A stretch of DNA of 64,000 nt, from the NCBI GenBank assembly GCA_001247695.2, contig LGRX02027229.1, positions 24,686 through 88,685 of the forward strand, read 5' to 3'. The first letter of the stretch is position 1; each line of letters begins with the position of its first letter. Of the stretch, positions 37,250 through 46,982 are shown piece after piece. A program made the position numbers and the translations under genes. Source of the stretch: Cymbomonas tetramitiformis (Eukaryota; Chlorophyta; Pyramimonadophyceae; Pyramimonadales; Pyramimonadaceae). Below the pieces are notes generated by a model, which saw only the letters and a list, made by a program, of their open reading frames with translations, did no database searches and was not told the DNA's origin.

Positions 37250-37699
37250 CTACAGCTTGACATACACGGTATCGGACAGAATATCACAAACGTCCTTGCT
37301 CCAGTCTAGGTTTAATGTGTAGTAAACCCCTTTTAAAACGTTCGGATTTTTTAAAAATATTCCGTCGTGCAAATCAAAACTCGAGGGTTCGTCCGTCTTC
37401 ACGTGCAGCGGCGGTAAAAATCGAGTCACGATTTTCAAAATACCCGTATACTGCTCGCGAGCCTGTAATATAATTTGGCGCGTGCGAATCCGAGGCAGCG
37501 TTTCCGTTACCAATTTGCGCAATTCTTCCGGGTCCACGCGTGGCAGGTCGATGCCGAAGTATTCTTTGCACGCGCGCATCAACAACGCGTCCACTTCTTG
37601 CACACTTTTGCTGGACGCGCGGTCGGCATTGACGAACATTCGCGAGGCCGCCAGGTTCGTGAGCTTATCCATAATATCAATCTGTTTAGGTGGGTTCAT
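37250..37699 (-). CDS. Unknown 149-aa protein
   Basis: ATG at 37699 (MNPPKQIDIMD) is chosen because a minus-strand TATAAAG lies about 45 bases before it, at 37745-37751. The longer frame starts only with GTG, next to that box. The protein has a helical first half and then a beta-containing C-terminus. No family recognised. Confidence 0.6.
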   Translation of the reverse strand: MNPPKQIDIMDKLTNLAASRMFVNADRASSKSVQEVDALLMRACKEYFGIDLPRVDPEELRKLVTETLPRIRTRQIILQAREQYTGILKIVTRFLPPLHVKTDEPSSFDLHDGIFLKNPNVLKGVYYTLNLDWSKDVCDILSDTVYVKL

Positions 37700-37901
37700 G
37701 CGGTCGTCTGTGCAAGAAATGAAGAAATTCGGATTCGCAATCACTTTATAAGCAATCAGCGTCAGTAAACACGTGGATTTTACCCGTCGATCAAAAAATT
37801 AAATCGACGGTCCTAAGGGGTTTAAACAATCATCCGCCGACACCAGTGCTTGATCGCCAGTATAAAGTATTTCCGAGCCGCACGGTGGTATTATTTTAAC
37901 C

Positions 37902-38195
37902 ATGGAAGCCAACAAGAGAAAGTTCTCTAAAGGTAATGGGGTAGAAGAGGAAGAACGTGTTTTTTATTATGACTCTTCTGATTGTAGTGACGGAGAAATC
38001 GAACGAAACAAACAAGATAATCGCAGGTTGGGAAGGCTTGAAAATGCGACTCATTGGTTAGAACTGTCCTTGAAGAATGTCGAGAGGGAAATCTTTGAAA
38101 TAGAAAATAATTTGAAAGAAATGTCTGGCAGGTTTCAAAAAGTTCAAAAGATACTTAAAGAAGCTATGAATGAGTTTGTAAAGGACATAGAATAA
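37902..38195 (+). CDS. Small coiled-coil protein, 97 aa
   Basis: TATAAAG at 37861 lies 34 bases before the ATG. The N-terminus is basic, an acidic patch follows, and the second half (about 45-95) is a short coiled coil. This gene opens the AT-richer island that also holds the spliced gene at 39340. No function recognised. Confidence 0.5.
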   Translation: MEANKRKFSKGNGVEEEERVFYYDSSDCSDGEIERNKQDNRRLGRLENATHWLELSLKNVEREIFEIENNLKEMSGRFQKVQKILKEAMNEFVKDIE

Positions 38196-38326
38196 ACCGT
38201 GTATCTTTGATAGAAGCAAACAGAAGGTACATACAAACTGTAAAATCTTGAATGATTAGCTAAAGCGTAGCTGCGCAAAACTTTTTGTGCCGTGTATACA
38301 AACAGCTTTACTTACTTGTCCCAAGA

Positions 38327-38620
38327 ATGTTAGAAAACATTTACGATTATTTAAGTTGCAGCACACAAGGTATCTCCAAGACAACAAAATGTGAAAAATG
38401 CACGGTTCAGGCAGGTGAAAACTTATATAAAAAGTATTATAAAATAAATACCACGGTAAAGTTTGCCTACACTTCTACTTCAGAAGTTTTTGACGTTGAT
38501 TTATGCCCAAAGCGTAGATTTGAAGTTGTTCTACATGCTGCACCAATAAGTTTTCCAAGCTTGTTTTGTGGCACCCATATAAGAATTCCGGCGCAATTTT
38601 CGAAGGTTAACAGAAATTAG
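38327..38620 (+). CDS. Possible small protein, 97 aa
   Basis: The ATG at 38327 follows an AAG context. The product has a CEKC pair near residue 25 and looks soluble. Because the next gene in this island is spliced, this frame may be an exon of a larger gene rather than a complete one. I could not find a convincing junction joining it to 37902-38195. Confidence 0.35.
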   Translation: MLENIYDYLSCSTQGISKTTKCEKCTVQAGENLYKKYYKINTTVKFAYTSTSEVFDVDLCPKRRFEVVLHAAPISFPSLFCGTHIRIPAQFSKVNRN

Positions 38621-38980
38621 CCTGTTAAAGCTGTACTTCTGGAAAATAGACAAACCGTACCGCACCGTTTTGCAAATTAACTTCGGGGGGCTGGAAAGAA
38701 TTCATCGGAACTGCGTTAGAAACAATACTCAGCAAACATGACAGCAAAGTAAACTCAAAATAAAAAATATATAAATTACCTAAAGTAGTCGTGCCTGATA
38801 GAGGAAACATTCTTGCATCAAAAGTCGAAGTGACGGCTTATAAGAAAGTGATAGATATTGCAGATTTGTAGCTCAACATTAAGTGGCTCTATGGAACCGA
38901 TGCGGATCTGACGTCACCCGATCGAATCTGCGTTTGCTGCACCAAATTTCGACGGATGATGTCATCACTGACCAATAAGA

Positions 38981-39055
38981 TCCACAATGACCATGATATA
39001 AATATATAAAGAATACACAAGTAACGGAAAGTAACGGACGGAACCTTGACATGGT
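38981..39055 (+). repeat. Direct repeat, left copy
   Basis: About 75 bases around CCATGATATAAATATATAAA, GAATACAC and TAACGGAAAG, ending in CCTTGACATGG. It matches 39188-39261 with a few changes. It contains a TATA-like core, so it may be a duplicated promoter. Confidence 0.8.
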
Positions 39056-39099
39056 TGAGCCCTGGAGCTCTTGAGCCCTTGAGCCCTTGAGCCCTTGAT
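39055..39099 (+). repeat. TTGAGCCC microrepeat
   Basis: Several adjacent units of TTGAGCCC or close variants. Confidence 0.8.
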
Positions 39100-39187
39100 G
39101 AGCCGGAGACGTCCCGTGATTACCCGACCGCCGACATGCAATCTGTCGTTTCGATCGCGCGCGCGTGTACGGAATGGCCGAGGATTG

Positions 39188-39261
39188 TCCACGATGGCCA
39201 TGATAAAAATATATAAAGAATACACTAGTAACGGAAAGTACGGACAGAACCTTGACATGGG
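39188..39261 (+). repeat. Direct repeat, right copy
   Basis: Second copy of the 38981-39055 element. It lies about 80 bases before the ATG of the spliced gene. Confidence 0.8.
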
Positions 39262-39339
39262 TGCAACTTGTCTAGATTTATCGGTGCACCTATATAACCC
39301 CTTTATTTTTGCAACTTATTTCAATTTTTTGCTGGTGCC

Positions 39340-40752
39340 ATGGTTTATCCATTTGTGGAATATGAACCGGAATTCGCTGATGCCTTGGTTTCAGTCTTGG
39401 CGCTAACCATCCCTTCGAATTTCTGGAAAGCCGTCGATAACGATTCTTATTGGAAAAAGTACGCAGATTGTGACGACAGTGTGAAGAACAGTTTACAGCT
39501 CGTGCGGTGCTCTTACAGCGAAAAATGGTGTTGCAAGCCTTTCCACGGTATGCTGTTTGGCTTAAGCAAAGAAAACGCTTTTCAGTACGTGGCCTACCCT
39601 GATGGGAAATTCAGAATGGAAGATTCGACTGAGCTCGAATTGTGCACCGAGGTAAGTTACTATGCTATGAGCTCCTTTATGATAGGAACTGTTTTAAGCG
39701 TGCATGCCCTTTTCGGTCGACAGGGCACCGAACTTGTGCGGGAATACGCGCAAGCTTTCCTCAAAGCGCTGAAGATTGGAAAGGAAAAGTGCAAGAACTT
39801 TCAAGATATTCTCAACAACGAACTTAGAGTTTGCTTCGGTACATAATCTTCAACAAATACTTTTTCTAAGCTTGCAAAGCCCAAGAATTCAAACAAAAGC
39901 GCTGTGTTTTATTTGCAGATTTCGTACTTTCAGACCAGGGTCTTGGAAAAGAGGTGAACGTTACACAGTTCTCGAAGGAACTTGCTGCAGGTGCTTGCGG
40001 TTATGTTATTTTTTGTGTAACAGTCTTCTATGTTTTTGTTTTGTAGCAAATGAAGGTTGCTTTTGGAATACAGAGAGCGCTCATTCTTCTCACACTGTAA
40101 AAATACCAAGAGGCGCACCAATCGAAAATCGCGATGAGGCGCATTTTAAAATCTTACAGAGCGGTACGTACCTTCAATAACTTTTGTAACATACTTGCGA
40201 GTGCAATTGGTGTATTTATTTTAACAACGTTTGAAAGTTGCAGATTTTATGTCCTACCTCGTACTCGAAAAGCCAGTTCTCGGTGACGAAGTGTCTTTCG
40301 AGGAAAGGGAACTGATGAAATCTTGCGTAGTATTGGAGATTAAAAAACGGAAGTTGGATGTTTTTGAACCAAGATGTTTTGAAACTGATCTGACTTGGAC
40401 GGAGAAGGACCTCGATATGGAGTTAATTTACTACAGTAAGTATGGTTTTGGTGGTTTTGCCAAAGTGGTAAAGTTGTTAACTTCTGGCCGTAACAAGATT
40501 CTGGAAATTGAAGTGACTCAGACGTTAAGATGGTGGCCCTTAAAGCAGACGCCAGAGCACGTTGTATGCGTAGGCGATAAATACCAATTAAACGAGCTTC
40601 TGTGGAGAAACCCCCGCGGGCATATCTTTCAAGCTGGTTACTTTTGTTTTGAAGGTAAGGCGAAAATTGAGGAGGTGGCTTGTCACAAAGGTTCGGACAA
40701 TCACGCAAGCCTCGGTAGCAAGCGTAAGCATGAATTAGCTTTTGAGGCATAG
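39340..40752 (+). CDS. Spliced gene, four exons, 398-aa unknown protein
   Basis: Exons 39340-39838, 39919-39990, 40047-40163 and 40244-40752 join into one open frame. The introns are 80, 56 and 80 bases, all GT-AG, all phase 1 and all following a G. Donors are GTACAT, GTGCTT and GTACGT; acceptors are TTTGCAG, TTTGTAG and TTGCAG with pyrimidine- or T-rich tracts. Unspliced, the first exon ends at a TAA just inside intron 1 (39844). The start has an ideal GCCATGG context and TATATAA about 45 bases upstream. The protein has no recognised domain; its C-terminus has a GSKRKHE basic motif. It differs from the intronless genes around it and could be host-derived or a captured cellular gene. Confidence 0.75.
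39839..39918 (+). other. Predicted spliceosomal intron 1, 80 bases
   Basis: GTACATAATC to TTTATTTGCAG. Phase 1. Contains the in-frame TAA at 39844, so splicing is needed to continue. Confidence 0.75.
39991..40046 (+). other. Predicted spliceosomal intron 2, 56 bases
   Basis: GTGCTTGCGG to GTTTTGTAG. Phase 1, T-rich 3' end. Short but within the range of protist introns. Confidence 0.7.
40164..40243 (+). other. Predicted spliceosomal intron 3, 80 bases
   Basis: GTACGTACC to GAAAGTTGCAG. Phase 1, with a TTTAACAAC branch-like stretch upstream of the acceptor. Confidence 0.75.
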
Positions 40753-41154
40753 CGCGGTCATAAAATGCTTTTACAGACATGCTACTTCAACTGTATATAT
40801 TGGCTAGGTTTAATCTTAGAATACCTATTCCGCCCTTTTCCGCTGCAACCTTCTCTTCAAACAAAGAATAGCGTTTTGATTGTCAAAACTTTGAAAATAT
40901 GGTCAAAATGTCAGCCCCCAAGAGTGCACCCCACCACTGCAGGCAGGTTTTGGTGTTAACCGACCCGAGGCGTTAACACAAAGTCGAACACATTCCGTAG
41001 AAACTATACCGCCACCTTGCCATTCCCACTCACCCTTACCTCCACCATTCACCTGCGCCTTTGCGTATGTAAGTCTCCCCATACCATTGAAACCTTGCTT
41101 GCACCAGCCACGACACAAGCATACATACCGTGCTAAAAAAAAACGTTCGCCGAC
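40753..41154. other. 402-base gap without a clear gene
   Basis: Contains a TATATATT stretch near 40793 and a C/A-rich, CCACC-containing tract (about 40915-41110). I see no convincing coding frame or RNA gene. Confidence 0.5.
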
Positions 41155-41976
41155 ATGCAAAAATTTTGTCTTTATCGCGCGCGCATATTAAGAATGACCG
41201 AAACCGCTTGCGCGTCTCGCGTGGTCGTCATTTTTGATTTGGAGACCACAGGCTTGCACAGCACATCCGAAATCATCTCCCTGGCTGCTGTGGAGGAAAG
41301 CAGCGGTAAATCTTTTTATCGCGATGCGCGACCGCGAAGAATGCCAATCTCGAAACGCATCACGCAGATTACGGGCATCACCAACGCGCGACTTTCCACT
41401 AAACCGCCTTGGTCCGTGATCGGACGCCTCTTCTGGGACTGGATCGCAGGTCTCTGTACGGAGCGTAGCACTCTGGTGCTGGTGGGTCACAACGCGCGCA
41501 AATTCGACGTTCCCGTGCTGCTGCGCTGCAGCGCGGAACTGAAGAGGACCGCGCCCGTCAGTGTGCGATCCCTGCTGGTGTTGGACACTCTGGCAGTGTC
41601 ACGTCGTCGGTTCGCCGGTCGAGTCGCGAATCACAAGCAGGCCACCATCTACGCGCACATCTTCGGATCGGAGCCGGCGTTGCAGCACAACGCCATGGGT
41701 GATGTGGATGCTCTGCGACAAATTGTCAAATCGGACGCGTTTCAATTTGAGGACGCGCAGCGTGGCGCGTACGACGCGAGCGTGGTGCACGGCGAGGAGT
41801 TGAGAAAATGCGTCGCCGTGTTACGCGCACGCGCCGAAAGTTTTCGGGAGTTTTTGCAACCGCATATTCCTGTTGTTGTTGACACGGTAATATCCACCGA
41901 AACCGTACCGTCACAACGGACGTGCCACCAATGCAAACGAGTACACAGCGTGTACTTCACGCACGCGTGCGTTTAG
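41155..41976 (+). CDS. DEDDh 3'-5' exonuclease, 273 aa
   Basis: Exo I is FDLETTGL with Asp28 and Glu30, Exo II is GHNARKFD with Asp118, and Exo III is HNAMGD with His178 and Asp183, the HxAxxD signature of the DEDDh (DnaQ/TREX) class. All metal-binding and catalytic residues are present, so it should degrade DNA or RNA 3' ends. It is a stand-alone enzyme without polymerase domain, which suggests repair, proofreading in trans, or nucleic-acid turnover. The C-terminus (CHQCKRVHSVYFTHAC) looks like a small zinc-binding knuckle. The ATG at 41194 (MTETACAS) is an alternative start 13 codons in. GC-rich codon use marks the return to the main genome style. Confidence 0.9.
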   Translation: MQKFCLYRARILRMTETACASRVVVIFDLETTGLHSTSEIISLAAVEESSGKSFYRDARPRRMPISKRITQITGITNARLSTKPPWSVIGRLFWDWIAGLCTERSTLVLVGHNARKFDVPVLLRCSAELKRTAPVSVRSLLVLDTLAVSRRRFAGRVANHKQATIYAHIFGSEPALQHNAMGDVDALRQIVKSDAFQFEDAQRGAYDASVVHGEELRKCVAVLRARAESFREFLQPHIPVVVDTVISTETVPSQRTCHQCKRVHSVYFTHACV

Positions 41977-42255
41977 TAGGCATCCGAACACTATGTAGTT
42001 TTCGTGCGCCTTCGCATGATGCATCCCCCCTCGGACAGAATACGTCGCCTTAAATGCGGGTGATCGACTGTTTAAGTGTTTAAAAAAATTTGAGCGCGCC
42101 ACACATTTTAGCGCAATTGCAAGGTATGGGGGGGATGTGTCTCGCGCGCGCGAAAGTTTTTCATATTGACCCCTACAGCCGCGACTTGAAGGGCGATTTG
42201 GGTCCCGAGACCGTCGAAAGCGCACCAGTTCCCTCCTCTTTCAACACTGCCTTTA

Positions 42256-43509
42256 TCAATCAAATAAAGTTATTTCAGGTTCGTTCTTAGCTCTTCCAAT
42301 AGTATCTACACTACCTTCAAAGTAGCGAAACAAATCTGCAACTACAATTGTCCAGTCTTCGGAAATTCTCGTCCATAAGTCTTCCACCTCTTCGTCAATA
42401 ATATCGTATTCTCTGTCTTCGGGTTCATGTAGCCTCTCGTGCTCATGAACGACGAGCCTGAGTAATAGATTTTTCGGTGAATCTATAATCTGTCGAAAGT
42501 GGTTCAAGACCGTGTCTTGCGTGTCTTCGTTATTGTCCAGGAGTTTGTGTTTAAGGTGCACGGCGTATGCATTCGTGTACATGCAAGTCGAATTAAACAT
42601 TACAATTCCCCAATTATCCACCACCGTGGCGTGCATAAAACTGAGCGTTGCGAAATGAATCACTCTTTCGATGTAATCCTTAGTGAAACCTTCAGATAGC
42701 TTGCACCTTGATTCGATGGCGGCGATGTTCAACGATATTACGAGCGGATTAAGGAAATCGTGTAAAAATCGATAGTAATTATTGATTTCCAACTCCTGCA
42801 TACATACATAGGATGCCCAGAGAGGGGGTATATTATAAGAACACAGAAAATCCCTAAGAACATCCAAAAAGGTGTAGTTTTCAAATCTTGTAACCGACGG
42901 TGGAAAATCGCGGTGTCTTTCTCTTCTGTCTTCTGGGATATACAAGTTATCGTAGTATGTTTGAGCGGCCTCCTCGACGCGAGGATATTTTCGGCATACC
43001 ATTTCGCATATCTCCTGCGCTCGAAACAGATGTCTTTGCTCCGAAGGTACTTGGTTCGTTATCAGGTCTAATTTGTTAATTTCGCTGTAAGACCTATCAA
43101 CGACTTCGCACAAAATTAGAGCTTGCGCAAAAATGTACCCGTGTAACAGTAGCTCTTTGATACTAGTATAGTCGCCTTCTTGCAACCAGATTGCGCATAA
43201 ACGCATAAAGTACAGGCACTGATTTGCCAGGTACGTTTCGCAGTAGTTGTTTGTGTAAACGACCGCGCCCTGCGAATCTTTACACGTTCTGGGTCGGACC
43301 GTCTTGTCTAAGTTCGTTGTTGCTTCCGGTAGGACGCACAAGCCTGGAGAGCATTTGGCAGTATTTTCGTCGTTTCGCAGTGGTGGAATCGGATGCGGTA
43401 CAACTTCGCAGAGATTTTTCAAATCTCGTTTGTCTGACAGGTAATCCGAAAGGACTTCCGGCGTCTCTCTTAGAAATGCCATATTTTTAGGGTTTTGTAA
43501 TACAGACAT
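42256..43509 (-). CDS. Unknown 417-aa helical protein
   Basis: A TA run at 43536-43547 lies 27 bases upstream of the ATG. The product is largely helical, rich in Tyr, Asn and Leu, with no membrane segment, and ends in an acidic region. It is AT-richer than the neighbouring exonuclease gene, similar to 27970-29019. No family recognised. Confidence 0.7.
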   Translation of the reverse strand: MSVLQNPKNMAFLRETPEVLSDYLSDKRDLKNLCEVVPHPIPPLRNDENTAKCSPGLCVLPEATTNLDKTVRPRTCKDSQGAVVYTNNYCETYLANQCLYFMRLCAIWLQEGDYTSIKELLLHGYIFAQALILCEVVDRSYSEINKLDLITNQVPSEQRHLFRAQEICEMVCRKYPRVEEAAQTYYDNLYIPEDRRERHRDFPPSVTRFENYTFLDVLRDFLCSYNIPPLWASYVCMQELEINNYYRFLHDFLNPLVISLNIAAIESRCKLSEGFTKDYIERVIHFATLSFMHATVVDNWGIVMFNSTCMYTNAYAVHLKHKLLDNNEDTQDTVLNHFRQIIDSPKNLLLRLVVHEHERLHEPEDREYDIIDEEVEDLWTRISEDWTIVVADLFRYFEGSVDTIGRAKNEPEITLFD

Positions 43510-43535
43510 ATTTATTGCGTACCAATATCCATTTG

Positions 43536-43547
43536 TATATATATATA
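43536..43547 (-). promoter_or_regulatory. TATATATATATA promoter run
   Basis: 27 bases before the minus-strand ATG at 43509. Confidence 0.55.
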
Positions 43548-43794
43548 CGCCCTAAATAAAACTTTTGCCATAATTACAACACAACCGAAAATGAAGCGTG
43601 CATCATAATTTTAGGTGTTCAGTTTGTATATGGTAATCAGATTGTTTTTTTGACCCTAACGTTACATCGATTGACGCGGCGACAGGTTAATTCACCGTGT
43701 GTACGAATAAGTACGCACTCACGGTTGGTCTTGAGGCGTTAAAAATAATTATAGCAGGCGCAAAAATGTCTGTGAAGGCTCAAGTTTTAATCCA

Positions 43795-44442
43795 ATGGAC
43801 CATAACAATTGGTCTTGCAATATCCGTCTTAACGATAACGAAACGCAAGTTGTGTCATACAAATACCAAACAATAAACGATGGCCACGACGTATTTACAA
43901 ATATAAGTGTACCGAATGTAGATCTTTTTAAGGTCAGGGCAGACGACGAGTATGTCCTCAACGAAAATTCAACAACCTTACTCGATGAGACGATCCAAAC
44001 TTTGGCTTACAAAAATTATCCCATGGGCGTCTTCGAATACTTAAGATGGAATAAAACATTTCCGAATTTGTCGAACGTCGAAACGATGGCGGATAATGAA
44101 GGATACTACGAAGCTGTACCGATCGAGACATTGTATTTTGAAATTGAGCAGGGATATCTCAAAAAATTACGCTTGCGCAACACTGGTATGTCACATTTTA
44201 CCATTGCCGAATTGGCCTTCGGCGATGAAGAGAACAAAAAAATACCCATCTTCATCGAAGAGGTATCCAAAAAAACTTCTGGGTATCAAGCACACTCCAT
44301 CAAGATTACGGAGTCGAGAGAACCTGCGCCGCATCTAACTTTTCCTTCCAAAGAAGATAAAAGTTTCAAGTCTGACGACGGGATCACATCAAATACCAAG
44401 CATTGGTTTCGCGACGATACGGTGTATCTACCGATCGAATGA
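43795..44442 (+). CDS. Unknown 215-aa protein
   Basis: ATG at 43795. Soluble beta-rich protein with many acidic residues and several NxT/S sites but no signal peptide. No motif recognised. Codon use resembles the 417-aa gene from which it diverges. About 250 bases without a convincing gene follow. Confidence 0.65.
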   Translation: MDHNNWSCNIRLNDNETQVVSYKYQTINDGHDVFTNISVPNVDLFKVRADDEYVLNENSTTLLDETIQTLAYKNYPMGVFEYLRWNKTFPNLSNVETMADNEGYYEAVPIETLYFEIEQGYLKKLRLRNTGMSHFTIAELAFGDEENKKIPIFIEEVSKKTSGYQAHSIKITESREPAPHLTFPSKEDKSFKSDDGITSNTKHWFRDDTVYLPIE

Positions 44443-44689
44443 TAGATGCAGAGCTCTCCTTTTGTGCCGGACCGGTCTTCGACACCGATCGTGTATTATG
44501 CGCGGCACATGCCTTCGTTAAAAATTGTTCACACATTTTAAATAACTGATCAGGTGTATCTAGTACCAAACTCATTTTCTGAGTTTTGATTTTTGTAATC
44601 CGATTTCGTGTGAGTAGCAGTTCATCTGTCGGTAAAGATCTACGGTGTAAAATATCCTTATGATTAAATGCGACAATGGACGCACATTC

Positions 44690-46957
44690 CTACCGCGATC
44701 GGATACCCACAACAACCAATTCGTCCGTCCGTGCACGTGCGATTGTTGCGCCAACTTCGACCAACACGTTGCAAAAAGCCGTTTGGGTGCAGATCGTTTC
44801 GACGAACGCGCAATCGGTAAAATGGTCCACGTACGCCTTGTACACCGCGGCGACGTCCACGCACCAGCCATGCTCCGCCTCTTCGGTCGGTCGTTGCACT
44901 TGTTGAACGTCCTCGTAGCACAAATCGCTTGCGACGTCGCCTCCGTAGAATTTGTAAACGTCCGCTGCCCACGCGGCGGTGCGAGTCCTTGTGACGTCGT
45001 GCTTGGAGGTTGGTTTCGAATGATCGGGTCGACGCGCGGTATGGCCGTCGCAGGTCCAATTGTACCCATCGTACGGTTCGATCTGCGCGACCGAGGGGTT
45101 TTCCGACGCCGGCTCTTCGTCGGCCGTAAACTCATGCGTGGTCGTGTTCATCGAGGGTCCCGTCTCTTCGCGATCGTCGTCCGTCTCGTAATCGCTACCG
45201 TACTCTTCGCGAAGGCAGACACGCCTCACGCGCTCAATGTATTCGGCGGGCGCGGTAATGTTGGAGGAAGCGTCCGCATCCATGCTCGGGTCCGCGTCGC
45301 GTGCACACCACCACCTGCTGAATTCATCGGGCGTACACTGCAGTCGCGTCTGCAATTCGGCCAAGTAATCGAACATGCTGTAAAAGTTGTGATTCGTAAG
45401 GACCGAAGCGGCCATAACCAGATAAGGTCGACGTTCGTACCAAATTCGATTGGCGGGCACGTTGGTCTCCAACATCTGGTCCAGGTGTACACGCGCGGTG
45501 GCCACCACCGCGGCGTGCTTGCGTTGCGCTGCGACGCAGCTGACGCTCATATCGCGCACAAAGCGTTCCGGGCTCGCGCCTTCCCCGTCGAAGGCGTTCC
45601 GCACATTCCAGGCTTGCAGGAACCGCTCCGGGTGGGCGGTGTCGCACATGTGAATTGCGTTGGGCACGAGGCGTATGTCGCCGCGAACCAATGTTGATAC
45701 GGCGGCGATCAGTGGGTATCGTTTGGCCTTCCAAAGCAGATCCACCGGGTGCCCCTTGTCCAGAATGACGTCCAGATCCAAACGCGCGTTGTGAGCCACG
45801 TCCTTGTCCAGCGCGTACACCGGATTGCGTTCCGTCCTGAGCTTATTCCTGACGGAGTTCATGATCTTCTTCTGTTCCTCGGTGAGCTTGGGGTGGTCCG
45901 CGGACATGTAGATGTCGCACTCCTCGCTGTCGGAGTCCGGGTGCAACGCTTCCTCCTCGAACGTTTTCTCAGCCCATCCGATGGCCGTCTCCAGTACCAA
46001 TCGGGACACGCTGCGTTTGGTTTTGCTGCATTTTTTGTACGCGTCGAAGCAGTTGGACTCCGCCCATTTCTTTTGAAAGACATCTTCTTCGGAGGCGTTG
46101 TAGAGCTCGCGCACCTGCGGCACCAGCTGCAGGTTTCCGCAGCTGATAAAGACGGCGGCGTCTACCCAATGCTCGCGTCTGCGACGCAGCACCTGCCTAC
46201 CGACCCGGGACTGCAGACGACACTGCAGCATGAGCCGGAAGGCGCGCACGTCCTCCCGGTCCGGTTTACGCCTGATGCCGCGTTCGTTGTACGCGACGCC
46301 GGGACGTAGATTGGACGACGTGAGTATCACGTGCCCCAGCTTACGGTCCTCCGCGTCGCCCTTCGCGATGTTGTCCAGACGGGATTGGTCTTTGGGGACG
46401 TACGTCGGGCGGGCGCGTTCCTTGACCACTCGACGCTTGCGTTTTTCGCGAGCGGGCGGCGTACGCGCTGGACGGGAGGGCTCGACCTGCGCGTGCGGTT
46501 GGGTTGCATTGCGACAAGTATCCTTCATGCAGACGGTGTGAAGGTTGCGCCGTCGTTCACTCCGGCGTGGTTGGTCGGCGCCGCTCTGAGGCTCGTTGGG
46601 GGGTTTATTCGTTTCCGACATGCGGGTGCAACTCCTAAAGGTCGATCGTCTTTTGGATACGCCCTGCTGCGCCAGAAAAGTGTTATAGGAGCGCTCGTAT
46701 TGCGAACGATGTTGCGACGCCAGCGTAATTCTGTGGCGCAAACGGGTCAACACTTTTTGCACGTGACCCTCGTCGTAGCGAGCACCATCCGACGGTTCGT
46801 CAGCGTACGCCCCTTCCGGATCTGCCTGCGCCTCCAACCACACGTTCAACAACAGGCGCAGACTGTGCGTTGTCCACCTTCCGAGGTAGGCGTTTTTTAC
46901 CAAAAAGACGCTCAACGGGTCGTGAGTCGGGTCGTGAGCGTCCACCACGGCATCCAT
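44690..46957 (-). CDS. Unknown 755-aa protein with basic linker
   Basis: Long GC-rich frame with several shadow frames on the other strand. Order: an N-terminal helical part (1-110), a polar and strongly basic region with RRSERRR and REKRKRRVVKERAR (about 125-185), a helical core, an acidic stretch (SDYETDDDREETG) near 590, and a C-terminal domain with GWCVDVAAVYKAYVDHF. This alternation of basic and acidic tracts suggests a nuclear, nucleic-acid-related protein. No catalytic motif is seen. Confidence 0.7.
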   Translation of the reverse strand: MDAVVDAHDPTHDPLSVFLVKNAYLGRWTTHSLRLLLNVWLEAQADPEGAYADEPSDGARYDEGHVQKVLTRLRHRITLASQHRSQYERSYNTFLAQQGVSKRRSTFRSCTRMSETNKPPNEPQSGADQPRRSERRRNLHTVCMKDTCRNATQPHAQVEPSRPARTPPAREKRKRRVVKERARPTYVPKDQSRLDNIAKGDAEDRKLGHVILTSSNLRPGVAYNERGIRRKPDREDVRAFRLMLQCRLQSRVGRQVLRRRREHWVDAAVFISCGNLQLVPQVRELYNASEEDVFQKKWAESNCFDAYKKCSKTKRSVSRLVLETAIGWAEKTFEEEALHPDSDSEECDIYMSADHPKLTEEQKKIMNSVRNKLRTERNPVYALDKDVAHNARLDLDVILDKGHPVDLLWKAKRYPLIAAVSTLVRGDIRLVPNAIHMCDTAHPERFLQAWNVRNAFDGEGASPERFVRDMSVSCVAAQRKHAAVVATARVHLDQMLETNVPANRIWYERRPYLVMAASVLTNHNFYSMFDYLAELQTRLQCTPDEFSRWWCARDADPSMDADASSNITAPAEYIERVRRVCLREEYGSDYETDDDREETGPSMNTTTHEFTADEEPASENPSVAQIEPYDGYNWTCDGHTARRPDHSKPTSKHDVTRTRTAAWAADVYKFYGGDVASDLCYEDVQQVQRPTEEAEHGWCVDVAAVYKAYVDHFTDCAFVETICTQTAFCNVLVEVGATIARARTDELVVVGIRSR

Positions 46958-46982
46958 GCATCAGGTCGAAATGCGGTCGCGA

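Larger units (their letters stand above)
38621..39339. other. 719-base region: direct repeats and possible minus-strand exon
   Basis: No complete gene. It holds a minus-strand frame at 38625-38810 with a possible 69-base intron (GTAATTT at 38779 to CTAACGCAG at 38711), CRE-like TGACGTCA at about 38911, two promoter-like direct repeats, a TTGAGCCC microrepeat, and TATATAA at about 39290 before the next gene. Confidence 0.5.

Noticed and set aside
38965..39258. Minus-strand frame of 97 codons with repeated ends
   Set aside because: It consists of the two direct repeats and the microrepeat; the similarity of its ends comes from the DNA repeat, not from protein selection.
44384..44575. Minus-strand 63-codon frame overlapping the end of the 215-aa gene
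   Set aside because: No promoter box and partly antisense coding; the evidence is too weak to call.
44660..45697. Plus-strand frame of 345 codons
   Set aside because: It is antisense to the C-terminal half of the 755-aa gene, which has better codon use and domain-like composition.
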